Shown piece after piece: positions 1 through 8,174 of a DNA stretch of 36,930 nt. Source of the DNA: Bacteroidales bacterium (GTDB lineage: Bacteria > Bacteroidota > Bacteroidia > Bacteroidales > Paludibacteraceae); NCBI GenBank assembly GCA_015061145.1, contig SUXD01000004.1, positions 1 to 36,930 of the forward strand. Reading direction: 5' to 3'. How positions within the stretch are numbered: the first letter of the stretch is position 1; the number at the start of each line of letters is the position of its first letter. The position numbers were made by a program, and so were the translations under genes. A model generated the notes under the pieces. The model was not told the origin of the DNA, did no database searches, and saw only the letters and a list, made by a program, of their open reading frames with translations.

Positions 1-705
1 GCCAGAAGCTATTTGTGTATCATTACTATAATATAATGTATAACTGTCAGCTCCCGACACAGCATCCCAACTTACCGTAATGGCAGATGCGCTGTTTGCG
101 GTGGCAGATACATTTGTAGGAGCTGCGGGACCAGAAACAGGAGCCGTATTGGTAAGTAAAATGTAATCTATATAAATATCCATTGAAGAATTCAAATAGA
201 TTTCCATGTCATACCGTTTATAATCAAGAGTAAGGCTTGAAACTGGCACATAAAAATCTTGATAAGAGGTCGTTAATTCCGTAGCAGAGCCTGCAACAAG
301 ATTCGTTCCAATTGGATTCCCAAAATTTCTGCCTTGCCCCCAATCATCTCCTCCTCGGATGCTAATATTAGATAGAGCAGCACTTCCTGTCGTACCACCT
401 CTCATGCGTACTATTACATAAGTGTAATTATCATCCGTCGGTTGGGCAAATCCCATACGAATATTTCCAGATCCGTTAAGGTGTAACGCTTTACCATCTC
501 CACAATTTGCATCATCTACACATTCTTTTGTGCCAATGCTTCCTTGAGGGTGGTCATTGCAAGGGTTAGACCAGTTGTAAGAACCTGATCCAAAATCGCG
601 CCAATATGTATCCGCATTGGCCATGCCGATACCCACCCATGCCAGCGAGAGAGCTAAGAGCCATCTGCGGCAAGTTTTACCTAATTTTTGTACTATTGTT
701 TTCAT
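1..705 (-). CDS. Secreted protein with fibronectin type III-like domain, 3' end outside window
   Basis: This reading frame is open from an ATG at 705-703 to the left edge (235 codons, no stop), so the C-terminus is missing. The start is MKTIVQKLGKTCRRW, followed by a hydrophobic stretch (LLALSLAWVGIGMANA), which reads as a signal peptide cleaved near residue 32. Residues of about 35-185 form a beta-rich region like a carbohydrate-binding or jelly-roll module (DTYWRDFGSG near the start, DIYIDYILLTN near its end). A fibronectin type III-like domain begins at about residue 196 (APTNVSATANSASAITVSWD, then SYTLYYS). This layout is common in T9SS cargo proteins of Bacteroidota, but the sorting domain, if any, lies outside the window. 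I cannot assign a substrate or enzyme activity. The signal peptide and Fn3 calls are fairly secure; the jelly-roll call is a guess. Confidence 0.75.
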   Translation of the reverse strand, partial: MKTIVQKLGKTCRRWLLALSLAWVGIGMANADTYWRDFGSGSYNWSNPCNDHPQGSIGTKECVDDANCGDGKALHLNGSGNIRMGFAQPTDDNYTYVIVRMRGGTTGSAALSNISIRGGDDWGQGRNFGNPIGTNLVAGSATELTTSYQDFYVPVSSLTLDYKRYDMEIYLNSSMDIYIDYILLTNTAPVSGPAAPTNVSATANSASAITVSWDAVSGADSYTLYYSNDTQIASG

Positions 706-777
706 AGGCTTTATGTTTTTATTTTTTTTATTTTTCTACCCTATTATATATTGTATAACATTCGTTTTGTTGTTGTA

Positions 778-805
778 GTAGAGACGTTTTATGAAACGTC
801 TCTAC
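778..805. repeat. Palindromic repeat element, copy 1
   Basis: The arms GTAGAGACGTTT (778-789) and AAACGTCTCTAC (794-805) are perfectly complementary around the 4-base loop TATG. The core GACGTTT..ATGAAACGTC recurs at 873-890 and, degraded, near 1126-1152. A REP-like or MITE-derived element is likely, since several copies sit in one intergenic region. Confidence 0.75.
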
Positions 806-825
806 GGGTGTATCGTCGTTTATTT

Positions 826-853
826 GTATGGACGATATGCACATCGTCCATAC
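826..853. repeat. Inverted repeat, 10-base arms
   Basis: The arms GTATGGACGA (826-835) and TCGTCCATAC (844-853) pair perfectly around the loop TATGCACA. The sequence differs from the flanking GACGTTTCATGAAACGTC element, so it is a separate hairpin placed between two copies of it. No adjacent T-run makes it a clear terminator. Confidence 0.6.
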
Positions 854-872
854 GAACACCGATATTTTTGTA

Positions 873-890
873 GACGTTTCATGAAACGTC
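873..890. repeat. Palindromic repeat element, copy 2
   Basis: GACGTTTCATGAAACGTC is a perfect 18-base palindrome and the core of the element also seen at 778-805. Flanking bases (GTA before, TTTAC after) extend the likeness to copy 1. Confidence 0.7.
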
Positions 891-1125
891 TTTACAGCAC
901 AACGCTATGCGCTATCCCCCATAAACAGACGGATTCAAAGGACGAACAAAGGGGAAGATTCATAACAGAATCTCCCTTTTTCGACCTCGGAAACCCTAAC
1001 CATCTGTGGGTTCGGCAGTTTACACTAAATCTGCGATGTAAAATTATTCCTTTTCGATTTTTTGGTCTATTGCAGAAATTCGCCAATAATTGGCAGGAAT
1101 TCGTATTCAAAAAAACGTTACCACG

Positions 1126-1152
1126 TAGGGAGATTTCATGAAACGTCTCTAT
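1126..1152. repeat. Degenerate palindromic repeat element, copy 3
   Basis: GTAGGGAGATTTCATG followed by AAACGTCTCTATGG matches the right half of the 778-805 element well, but the left arm has lost or changed bases, so the hairpin is imperfect. It reads as a decayed copy. Confidence 0.5.
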
Positions 1153-1220
1153 GGCAAAATCTCTGATATGCAACATATATCAAAAATTGCGCAAAAAAAA
1201 TGATAATCAGATAGATATAA

Positions 1221-1265
1221 AGAAATGGTCGTGCAGGAACGTCTGAAACGTCCTTGCACGACCAT
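1221..1265 (-). terminator. Probable terminator of the RND efflux operon
   Basis: The arms ATGGTCGTGCA (1225-1235) and TGCACGACCAT (1255-1265) pair perfectly, and the inner bases pair with a few mismatches. On the minus strand the stem is followed by TTTCTTT, and it sits about 30 bases after the stop of the TolC-like gene. The inner part (AACGTCTGAAACGTCC) resembles the palindromic element nearby, so a repeat copy may have been taken up as a terminator. Confidence 0.6.
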
Positions 1266-1293
1266 TAAGAATTTATAAGAAAATATTACATTG

Positions 1294-2613
1294 TTACATC
1301 AGCGCTCCTACAGCCTTAAGATAGGCAGTTTCGTAGATTTTGTACTGTGTTTGCGCTTCTATCAGGTTGCTTTGCGCCTGCTGCCATTGCGATTGGGCAT
1401 CGAGCAAGTCGGTAAGCGTAGCTACCGACGATGCATAACGGCGCTGCGTCACGCGCAGATTTTCTTCGGCTTGCTGTTTGGCCGTTTCGGCAGAACTCAC
1501 CAACATATAACTATCCTGTACATTGCGGATAGCCTGCTGCACTTCGAGATTGAGCAACTGCGTGTTTTTCTGCAAATCAAGCTGCGCATTCTTGGTATCG
1601 AGCTGCGCTTTCTGCACTTTGCGCCATCCTTCGCCCCAATGACAAATAGGCACTTTCAACGCCAACATCGCAGTAGCAATGCCTTGCCCCATTCGGATGG
1701 TATAAGGATAATTATAGACCGAACCGTCGGGCATAGGAACAGGCTCTGTTCCTTTTATCTTCAGATTGTCGTAATAAAGATATCCCACACTCAATCCGAG
1801 TGTCGGCAGCATGTCGCCGCGTGTGAGGCGCTCCTGAAATTTGCCAGCCTCTACCTGTTTCTGCAACAGCATCAGTTCCGGACGGCGACTGAAATCATTG
1901 CTCATTGCTAGCGACTGCTCTACGTGTATGTCCATGTCGGCAGGCACGATTTCAGTATCGGGACTAACACCTATGATGCGGCAAAGCGCCATTCGGCAAA
2001 GCTCCGCTCCGCTCTGTACACGCTGCATATTATAACGGATATTGCTGCGATGCGACTCCACGCGCAACTTGTCATTTTCGGTGGCCATTCCTATGCGAAC
2101 CGCCGTAGCTGTCTGACGATAGAGGGTATCCATCTGCGCCATATAGCTTTGCATCATTTCCACTTTTTTAAGTACAGCGATGTACGACCAATAGGCGTTG
2201 TCGGCATCGGCAACAGTTTGCATCTGCGCCAGACGCTGCTGCTCGGCTGCCACTTCTACCCCTATTTTGGCAAGGTTGTGTCCTGCCATTATTTTGCCGC
2301 CTGCATAAAGCGGCTGCATAAGCGAGATGCCAGCCATATAAACGCCACGCATCACAAGGTCCATACCCATCATATCCTGGTCGGGCAGAATGTATGCGCC
2401 TGTTGCCGAGCCTTCAATGTTGGGAAGATATGCGGTATTCGCTATTTTCTTTGTCAATTCGGCCTGTTGCGAAGCATTGGATGCTTTCTGCAAATCTTCG
2501 CTTGCCGAAAGCGCCATCTCTCTACACTGCTGCAACGACAGAGTGAGCGACTCTTGCGCCGCAACGGAAAAAGAGATACAAACAACTGATATAAGAAACA
2601 TTAACTTTTTCAT
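1294..2613 (-). CDS. TolC-like outer membrane efflux channel of the RND operon
   Basis: This 439-residue protein begins with a signal peptide (MKKLMFLISVVCISFSVAA, cleavage before QES) and then shows the alternating long helices and short strands of the outer membrane efflux protein (OEP) family. Examples are LSLQQCREMALSASEDLQKA at the N-terminus and RYASSVATLTDLLDAQSQW near the C-terminus, the typical second-repeat motif. Length is normal for the family. In the known family, trimers form an outer-membrane beta barrel and periplasmic tunnel through which the partner pump expels substrates. It is the last gene of a minus-strand operon, 9 bases after the RND pump gene, and a terminator-like hairpin follows. 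The substrate cannot be told from sequence. Confidence 0.93.
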   Translation of the reverse strand: MKKLMFLISVVCISFSVAAQESLTLSLQQCREMALSASEDLQKASNASQQAELTKKIANTAYLPNIEGSATGAYILPDQDMMGMDLVMRGVYMAGISLMQPLYAGGKIMAGHNLAKIGVEVAAEQQRLAQMQTVADADNAYWSYIAVLKKVEMMQSYMAQMDTLYRQTATAVRIGMATENDKLRVESHRSNIRYNMQRVQSGAELCRMALCRIIGVSPDTEIVPADMDIHVEQSLAMSNDFSRRPELMLLQKQVEAGKFQERLTRGDMLPTLGLSVGYLYYDNLKIKGTEPVPMPDGSVYNYPYTIRMGQGIATAMLALKVPICHWGEGWRKVQKAQLDTKNAQLDLQKNTQLLNLEVQQAIRNVQDSYMLVSSAETAKQQAEENLRVTQRRYASSVATLTDLLDAQSQWQQAQSNLIEAQTQYKIYETAYLKAVGALM

Positions 2614-2622
2614 AATACTATA

Positions 2623-5600
2623 TTATTCTTTCGGTTTACGGACATGGAACATGGCTGCATAAAACAACGGCAAAAGGAGCAATGTGATAAGTGTTCCTAC
2701 CGCCAAACCACCCATAATGGCCACCGCCATCGAACCATACATCGGGTCGCCAAGCAACGGAATCATGCCCACAATAGTGGTAAGCGAAGCCATCACTACC
2801 GGGCGCACACGCGAAGCCGTGGCGTTCAGAATGGCATGATAAGGATGCTCGCCTTCCTCGTTTATCAATCTTGTTATCTCATCTACCAGCACTACTGCAT
2901 TCTTTACCATCATACCTATCAGCCCATATATGCCCACCAGCGCCATAAAGGTGAACGGCTGACGGGTAATGAGCAACGAAAGCGATACGCCGCACATGGC
3001 AAACGGTATGCACACAAGAATCAGCGTCACCTTTTTCCAACTGTTGAACAACAGCAGCAACACCAGCAGAATGATGAAGAATGTCAGCGGCAAATATTTC
3101 AGTATATGCGAAATGGCTTCGCCTTGTAATTCACCCTCGCCCACCCAGCGCAACGAATATCCGTCGGGCAAAGGAATAGCTTCGATCTCAGCTTTGATAT
3201 CGGCCTCGGCTTTTGCCGCCGTAGCATCGCTGTTATACGGGTTCGGGTCGCATTCGGCCTCTATCACACGCTGTCCGTTGAGCCGCGAAATGTAGCATTC
3301 GTCCCATTGCACCTCCACACCTTGCGTGATGTTGCCAAGCGGAGCCGCACGAAACATACGGTCTTTGAGTTTGTCAAGTCCGTCGCTTGTCATCAACGAT
3401 GCCGGATCTATATCATCGGGACGAATATTGAGCGTACTCCAGACGGGGATATCCTCCACTTTGGTTATCTTGCTCCCATCGGCGTTACGCACCATCAAGT
3501 TAATCATCATCATACGATCCTGGTCGTTGATGACGCCCACTGTCATTCCATCGGTAGCGGCCAACAAAGCATTGCCCACATCAGACCGCGAAATGTTGGA
3601 ACGCAGCGCATCTTGCTGCACATACTTGGCCACCAGGTTTTTGCTCTTCGGTTTCCAGTTGTTCTGCACAGAATAGGGGTCGATATAAGGCGAACGACGC
3701 ATGATGTCCTCGGCCTGTCGGCAAAGGTCGCGCAACACGGCAGGATCGGGCCCGGCGAACTCCACTTCAACTGTATGTGAGGAGCCGATGGAGAAATTGT
3801 ATTTTCTGATGCGAATATATGCATCGGGATATTGCATACGCAATTTCTCTCTGACAAGGGGAATCTGCTCCACTACCGTTTTATAATCTTTGCAATCCAC
3901 AATCAACTCGCCATAGCAATCGCCGCCCGAGGTCATCGGTCGCACCAGGCAATAGCGCGCCGGAGTAGCCCCCATACATGCCACCACCCTGTCAATGTCA
4001 GGATTCTGCTGCAACGAATCGCTCATCTTCAAGATATTTTCCTTCACCTCGTCAGGCGAAGTCTGCGCCGGAAATGTACATTCCACCACAAACTGGCGAT
4101 AGTCGAAATCGGGGAAGAAAACATTTTTCACAAAAGTCATGGCATAGATGCAAACCGCCAGCAGCAATACTGCCCCAGCTATTGTAATGCGACGATGGGC
4201 AACAAACAAGGCAATCGTTCGACGAACAAAACGATGAAGCGGCGAGTTCATCACTGACTTTCCTGTGTTCTTTTCTGTCCTCGGCAACCAGGCATCGGCA
4301 CAAATAGGCACCTGAATCAATGCCAGCAGCCAGCTTACCAACAAGCTGACGGCAAGCACAAGAAACAAGTCGCTCGCATACTCACCCACAGAATCGGGCG
4401 AAAGGAACACCGCGATAAATGCCGTGAAAGCAATAATCGTAGCCCCAAGCAAAGGCATCGCTGTATTCTTGCCTATTCTATATAAATATATATCGCGATG
4501 CAAACCCTTCTTTTTGTCGATGAGAATACCGTCCATAATAACAACAGCATTATCCACCAGCATACCCATGGCAATGATGAATGCTCCAAGAGAGATACGC
4601 TGCAAAGTGGTACCCATTGTAAGCAAAATAGGAAACGAAGCTGCAATAGTCAGTATCAAGCCATAACCAATGATGACTCCGCTGCGGAATCCCATAGTAA
4701 ACATCAACACAACAATGACAATAAGCACCGACTCTATCAAGTTCCACATGAAAGAAGAAATGGCGTCGCTTACCTTGTCTGGCTGAAAGAATATTTTTTC
4801 GGTGGAAAGTCCTACAGGCACATTCGGCATAATCTCGGCAAGCCGTGCATCGACAGCCTTGCCCACATCGGGCACTATGGCACTATTTTCCATGGCAATG
4901 CATATACCGAGCGCCGGTTTGCCGTTAACGAAGAATCCGTTGCGTTGCGGTTCGGCGTAAGTACGCTCCACTGTAGCGATGTCTTCCAAACGAATCTGCT
5001 TGCCATCTATGGTAGAGATGAGCATATTGCGAATGTCTTCTTCATTTTCTATCGGCGAGTCGATGCGCATTTTTATCAAGTCGCCGCCATTGCTGTAACT
5101 GCCGGCTGCCACTGGTTTTCCTACCGACTGCAACGACGAGATAATCTGCATCGGTATCATGCCGTTACGGGTTATCTTCTCTTTGGAAAGTCTGATATTT
5201 ATCACTTCGTCGCGGTTGCCGATAATATTAACACGCTTCACGCCATCTACCTTCGAGAGTTCACGGCGGATATATTTGGCATATTTGTACATTTCGGGAT
5301 AGTCGTACCCATCAGAAGTGAGCGCATAGAAGATGCCATAGATATCCATCATATCGTCCACCACTATCGGCGAATAACACCCCTGCGGAAGATATACCGC
5401 CAAATCATTGACCTTGCGACGCACCAAATCAAAATGCTGTTCGAGGTCTTTCATCAGCACTGTCATCTGGAACTCTACAGTGAGCATAGCCATTCCGTCC
5501 TGACAGTCAGTCTTTATTTTCTTCACATCGGGCAATGTACGCAGATTATCCTCTACCATCTGCGCCACATTCATCTCTACCTCATGGGCCGTCGCGCCAG

Positions 5601-5757
5601 GATAAGGAACCACTACGACAGCCTGTTTTACAGCCACAGCAGGGTCTTCGAGTTTAGGCATCTGCATGAATGCAAGCACACCTGCTATAAGAATGCCCAC
5701 GCAAAACGACCAGAAAAGCGTCCGTCGCTCCATGAAGAATTTAGTCAACGCATTCAT
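2623..5757 (-). CDS. RND family efflux pump, inner membrane subunit (AcrB/MdtB-like)
   Basis: At 1044 residues this is a full-length ACR_tran transporter. TM1 lies near residues 12-31 (FWSFCVGILIAGVLAFM), followed by a porter domain, a block of membrane segments (about 335-490), a second TM helix (about 520-545), a second porter domain and a final TM block (about 870-1040). The TM4 proton-relay region reads GMLVDNAVVIMDG near residue 398: the first Asp of the usual Asp-Asp pair is kept and the second is Asn, as in some RND subfamilies. TM10 carries the conserved Lys in GMMVKNAVVLVDE near residue 950. The family exports drugs, bile salts or other amphiphiles using the proton gradient. Its ATG overlaps the adaptor stop by four bases (ATGA), which implies translational coupling. 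HAE1-type is the best reading; a heavy-metal pump is less likely. Confidence 0.95.
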   Translation of the reverse strand: MNALTKFFMERRTLFWSFCVGILIAGVLAFMQMPKLEDPAVAVKQAVVVVPYPGATAHEVEMNVAQMVEDNLRTLPDVKKIKTDCQDGMAMLTVEFQMTVLMKDLEQHFDLVRRKVNDLAVYLPQGCYSPIVVDDMMDIYGIFYALTSDGYDYPEMYKYAKYIRRELSKVDGVKRVNIIGNRDEVINIRLSKEKITRNGMIPMQIISSLQSVGKPVAAGSYSNGGDLIKMRIDSPIENEEDIRNMLISTIDGKQIRLEDIATVERTYAEPQRNGFFVNGKPALGICIAMENSAIVPDVGKAVDARLAEIMPNVPVGLSTEKIFFQPDKVSDAISSFMWNLIESVLIVIVVLMFTMGFRSGVIIGYGLILTIAASFPILLTMGTTLQRISLGAFIIAMGMLVDNAVVIMDGILIDKKKGLHRDIYLYRIGKNTAMPLLGATIIAFTAFIAVFLSPDSVGEYASDLFLVLAVSLLVSWLLALIQVPICADAWLPRTEKNTGKSVMNSPLHRFVRRTIALFVAHRRITIAGAVLLLAVCIYAMTFVKNVFFPDFDYRQFVVECTFPAQTSPDEVKENILKMSDSLQQNPDIDRVVACMGATPARYCLVRPMTSGGDCYGELIVDCKDYKTVVEQIPLVREKLRMQYPDAYIRIRKYNFSIGSSHTVEVEFAGPDPAVLRDLCRQAEDIMRRSPYIDPYSVQNNWKPKSKNLVAKYVQQDALRSNISRSDVGNALLAATDGMTVGVINDQDRMMMINLMVRNADGSKITKVEDIPVWSTLNIRPDDIDPASLMTSDGLDKLKDRMFRAAPLGNITQGVEVQWDECYISRLNGQRVIEAECDPNPYNSDATAAKAEADIKAEIEAIPLPDGYSLRWVGEGELQGEAISHILKYLPLTFFIILLVLLLLFNSWKKVTLILVCIPFAMCGVSLSLLITRQPFTFMALVGIYGLIGMMVKNAVVLVDEITRLINEEGEHPYHAILNATASRVRPVVMASLTTIVGMIPLLGDPMYGSMAVAIMGGLAVGTLITLLLLPLFYAAMFHVRKPKE

Positions 5758-6815
5758 CAGAGCATTCCTCCCACATTAGTTTCAGTCGTAACCGAAATCA
5801 CTTTTACCTTTTCTCCCTCTTGCAAAGTGTTGGCTCCTGCGCGCACAATAGTTTCTTCACCAGTAAGCCCCGAAACAATCACCGCATCGCCGTCATCGTC
5901 GATGCCCGACATTTCCACTTTTCGACTTGACACCGTAGAGTCGGCGTTAAGAACCCATACAAACTCGTTGCCCTCGCGCTGAAAAACCGCATGCATCGGA
6001 ACAGTTATCTTTCCTTCGGTCTGAGGCGTTTTAGTTTGCAGGCATATTTCAATGTTCATTCCTGCCGTTATGCGACTGTCGGGCGTCTGACCGAAAGAGA
6101 GGCGCAACTGATAAAGCTGGTTCCCGTCGGCCTTTGGCGTAAGGCTCAGAAACTGCATCGGAATCTGCTGATCGCCCGTATAATTTGTCTTACCGTAATA
6201 CCTTATAATATTGTTTCTATCGACATACTGCGAGGCTGGCACATCGCAAAGCACTTCCATGTGCGACACATCAAGCAAATCGAAAACTGGCGTACCTGCA
6301 TCCACTAGTTCTGACGGATTGTTGTTCACCCGCAGCACATACCCGTCTGACGGCGCATAAAGTCTGGTGTATTCCAGTTTGTTTTTGTTCACTTGCAACT
6401 GCACGCCAAGTTGCTTCATACCTGCATTGAATTTCTCGTAATCATTCTGCGACACTGCCTTTTCGGCAAACATCTCATCCATACGCGCTGCTTCGCGCTG
6501 CATCTGGTCATACTGAATCTGCAGCGCCTCTACGCCCAACTGATAATCTTTACTGTCGAGTTCGGCCAACAACTGCCCCTTCACTATCCGATCGCCTTCC
6601 TTTACATATATTTTCTGTATCTGCCCGGGCGTTTTGAATCCCACCTTTGTCTGATGAGCCTCTTGCACAATGCCCGAATAGGTCTTAAGAGCCGTTGTAC
6701 CGCTTACTTCTGGTGCAACCGTTTGAACACTGCGCAAAGACGCTTGATGCACATTATTCTCCTTACATGCCGACAAGGTCAGAAACACCAATGCGGCAAT
6801 TGTCATTTTTTTCAT
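5757..6815 (-). CDS. RND efflux periplasmic adaptor lipoprotein (membrane fusion protein)
   Basis: This is a 352-residue HlyD/AcrA-type adaptor. MKKMTIAALVFLTLSAC is a lipoprotein signal with lipobox Cys17, so the protein is probably anchored to the inner membrane. The frame extends six codons upstream to an ATG at 6833 (MEQTRY), but the signal sequence favours 6815. A biotinyl-lipoyl-like half motif (VGFKTPGQIQKIYVKEGDRI) is followed by an alpha-helical hairpin, the second half (LYAPSDGYVLRV) and beta-barrel and membrane-proximal domains ending in GANTLQEGEKVKVI. In known pumps this protein bridges the inner membrane pump and the outer membrane channel. It is first in the operon, behind a strong candidate promoter. 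No TetR or other regulator gene is adjacent. Confidence 0.92.
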   Translation of the reverse strand: MKKMTIAALVFLTLSACKENNVHQASLRSVQTVAPEVSGTTALKTYSGIVQEAHQTKVGFKTPGQIQKIYVKEGDRIVKGQLLAELDSKDYQLGVEALQIQYDQMQREAARMDEMFAEKAVSQNDYEKFNAGMKQLGVQLQVNKNKLEYTRLYAPSDGYVLRVNNNPSELVDAGTPVFDLLDVSHMEVLCDVPASQYVDRNNIIRYYGKTNYTGDQQIPMQFLSLTPKADGNQLYQLRLSFGQTPDSRITAGMNIEICLQTKTPQTEGKITVPMHAVFQREGNEFVWVLNADSTVSSRKVEMSGIDDDGDAVIVSGLTGEETIVRAGANTLQEGEKVKVISVTTETNVGGML

Positions 6816-6850
6816 ATATCTTGTTTGTTCCATTATTTGTTAAAATCATG

Positions 6851-6880
6851 CAAAGATAACTACAAACCTTTGCATAGCAA
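6851..6880 (-). promoter_or_regulatory. Promoter of the RND efflux operon
   Basis: On the minus strand TATCTTTG (6858-6851) matches the Bacteroidota -7 consensus TAnnTTTG. A TTG (6880-6878) lies exactly 19 bases upstream, the usual -33 spacing. The start of the adaptor follows within about 36 bases. Confidence 0.7.
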
Positions 6881-6972
6881 TAATTTAGGGAATTATTTTA
6901 ACTATCCCAAAATGCCTTAAAAATGTCCTGTTGGGAATTAAGACTTTTTGGAATAACTGCGAAACAGTTTAC

Positions 6973-7006
6973 AAAAAAATGGCGCCCCACATTTGAGCCG
7001 CCATTT
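6973..7006 (-). terminator. Rho-independent terminator of asd
   Basis: On the minus strand the arms at 6999-7006 and 6977-6984 (AAATGGCG with CGCCATTT) form a stem with a 14-base loop, followed directly by a run of T. It lies about 35 bases after the asd stop codon. Confidence 0.75.
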
Positions 7007-7039
7007 CGCTATTCTGTAATCGTATTTTTCAGAAGATGT

Positions 7040-8098
7040 TTATTTTACATTGCCTACTTTAATCAGATATTCTGCTATCTGAACAGCATTCAATGCAGCG
7101 CCTTTCTTAATCTGGTCGCCAGTGAGCCAGAAAGTCAGTCCGTTTTCGTTAGCAAGGTCTTTGCGCACACGACCGACATATACATTGTCTTTGCCCGCTG
7201 CAAAAAGAGGCATCGGATAAGGAAGTCCTTCCATTGTTTCGGCTTCGGCGTTCTTGTTAGCTTTAGCGCCCACTTTTGCAATGTTGTCGACAAGCGTAAC
7301 GCCATCGGCAGCTGCAATAGCTTTTTGAGCATCTGCTACAGAAACGGGTTTTTCAGTTTCCACCCATACTGCTTCGGAATGTGCGCGAAGCGAAGGGACA
7401 CGCACGCACATTGCCGAGCAACTGGCGTCGGTGTGCATGATTTTGCGTGTTTCGTTGAACATCTTCATTTCTTCTTTGGTGTATCCGTTGTCCATGAAAA
7501 CATCAATCTGAGGAATGACATTGTACGCCAACTGATAAGCGAATTTATTCACCGTTGCATCTTTGCCGGAAAGCACCTCGCGATACTGCTGTTCCAATTC
7601 AGCCATAGCTGCTGCTCCAGCGCCGCTGGCTGCCTGATAGCTGGCAATATGGATGCGCTTAATGTGGCTGAGTTTTTCAATAGGTTGAAGCACAACAACC
7701 ATCATGATAGTTGTACAGTTTGGGTTGGCAATGATACCGCGCGGACGGTTCAAAGCATCTTCGGCATTGCATTCGGGCACTACCAAAGGCACATTCTCAT
7801 CCATACGGAAAGCGCTCGAGTTGTCAATCATCACTGCACCATATTTCGTGATATCTTCTGCAAATTCTTTTGAAACTCCTGCGCCAGCAGAAGTAAAGGC
7901 AATGTCAACACCTTTGAAATCATCGCCGTGTTTCAGCAATTGAACGGTATATTCCTTACCTTTGAAAGTATATTTTTTACCGGCACTGCGTTCTGAACCA
8001 AACAGTACCAACTCATCCATCGGGAAATGTCTTTCCTCCAATACGCGGAGAAATTCTTGTCCTACTGCGCCACTTGCGCCTACAATAGCAACTTTCAT
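7040..8098 (-). CDS. asd: Aspartate-semialdehyde dehydrogenase
   Basis: This enzyme makes aspartate-4-semialdehyde from aspartyl phosphate with NADPH, the branch point to lysine, diaminopimelate, threonine and methionine. The 352-residue protein starts at [13 protein letters not shown], which holds the nucleotide-binding glycine motif at residues 7-13. The frame is open 19 codons further upstream, but that extension lacks family likeness and would cover the promoter. The catalytic cysteine is Cys128 in [17 protein letters not shown] follows near residue 153, and the conserved histidine is His240 in [11 protein letters not shown]. Length and motifs fit the bacterial-type enzyme. The gene stands alone, divergent from the lamin-tail protein gene, with its own -7 element and terminator. 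Confidence 0.97.
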   Translation of the reverse strand: MKVAIVGASGAVGQEFLRVLEERHFPMDELVLFGSERSAGKKYTFKGKEYTVQLLKHGDDFKGVDIAFTSAGAGVSKEFAEDITKYGAVMIDNSSAFRMDENVPLVVPECNAEDALNRPRGIIANPNCTTIMMVVVLQPIEKLSHIKRIHIASYQAASGAGAAAMAELEQQYREVLSGKDATVNKFAYQLAYNVIPQIDVFMDNGYTKEEMKMFNETRKIMHTDASCSAMCVRVPSLRAHSEAVWVETEKPVSVADAQKAIAAADGVTLVDNIAKVGAKANKNAEAETMEGLPYPMPLFAAGKDNVYVGRVRKDLANENGLTFWLTGDQIKKGAALNAVQIAEYLIKVGNVK

Positions 8099-8110
8099 TT
8101 GTTTTTTTAT

Positions 8111-8118
8111 TAATTTTG
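8111..8118 (+). promoter_or_regulatory. Candidate -7 element of the lamin-tail protein gene
   Basis: TAATTTTG matches TAnnTTTG and lies 57 bases upstream of the ATG at 8175. I see no good -33 TTG at 19-21 bases upstream, so this is weaker than the other promoter calls. Confidence 0.35.
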
Positions 8119-8136
8119 CAAAATATTTTAACGGCA

Positions 8137-8144
8137 CAAAGTTA
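8137..8144 (-). promoter_or_regulatory. Candidate -7 element of asd
   Basis: On the minus strand TAACTTTG (8144-8137) matches TAnnTTTG, about 39 bases upstream of the asd ATG. The -33 region is not recognisable. It lies in the 76-base divergent region shared with the lamin-tail gene. Confidence 0.5.
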
Positions 8145-8174
8145 GTGTTTTTCATTCTAAAAATCAGCCAGTTT

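Larger units (their letters stand above)
706..1293. other. Non-coding region with palindromic elements
   Basis: This 588-base stretch lies between the start of the fibronectin-like gene and the end of the RND operon. Short frames here have no recognisable protein content and run through inverted repeats, so I read none as a gene. It holds copies of a palindromic element (778-805, 873-890, a degraded one near 1126-1152), an unrelated inverted repeat at 826-853, an AT-rich leader for the minus-strand gene, and a terminator-like hairpin at 1225-1265. The palindrome GCCAATAATTGGC lies in the middle. I found no TAnnTTTG promoter for the gene at 705. Confidence 0.7.

Noticed and set aside
791-1141. 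Plus-strand frame of 116 codons and minus-strand frame of 94 codons
   Set aside because: Both run through palindromic repeats in the intergenic region and show no protein-like pattern.
4498-5982. Plus-strand open frame of 494 codons
   Set aside because: It is antisense to the RND pump and adaptor genes, whose families are certain. Its translation is rich in His, Tyr and Arg without domains, as expected for a shadow frame.
6923-7873. Plus-strand open frame of 316 codons
   Set aside because: It is antisense to asd, and its start lies in the terminator region of asd.
8099-8136. Riboswitch in the asd leader (for example lysine type)
   Set aside because: The leader between the candidate -7 element and the asd ATG is only about 35 bases, too short for such an element.
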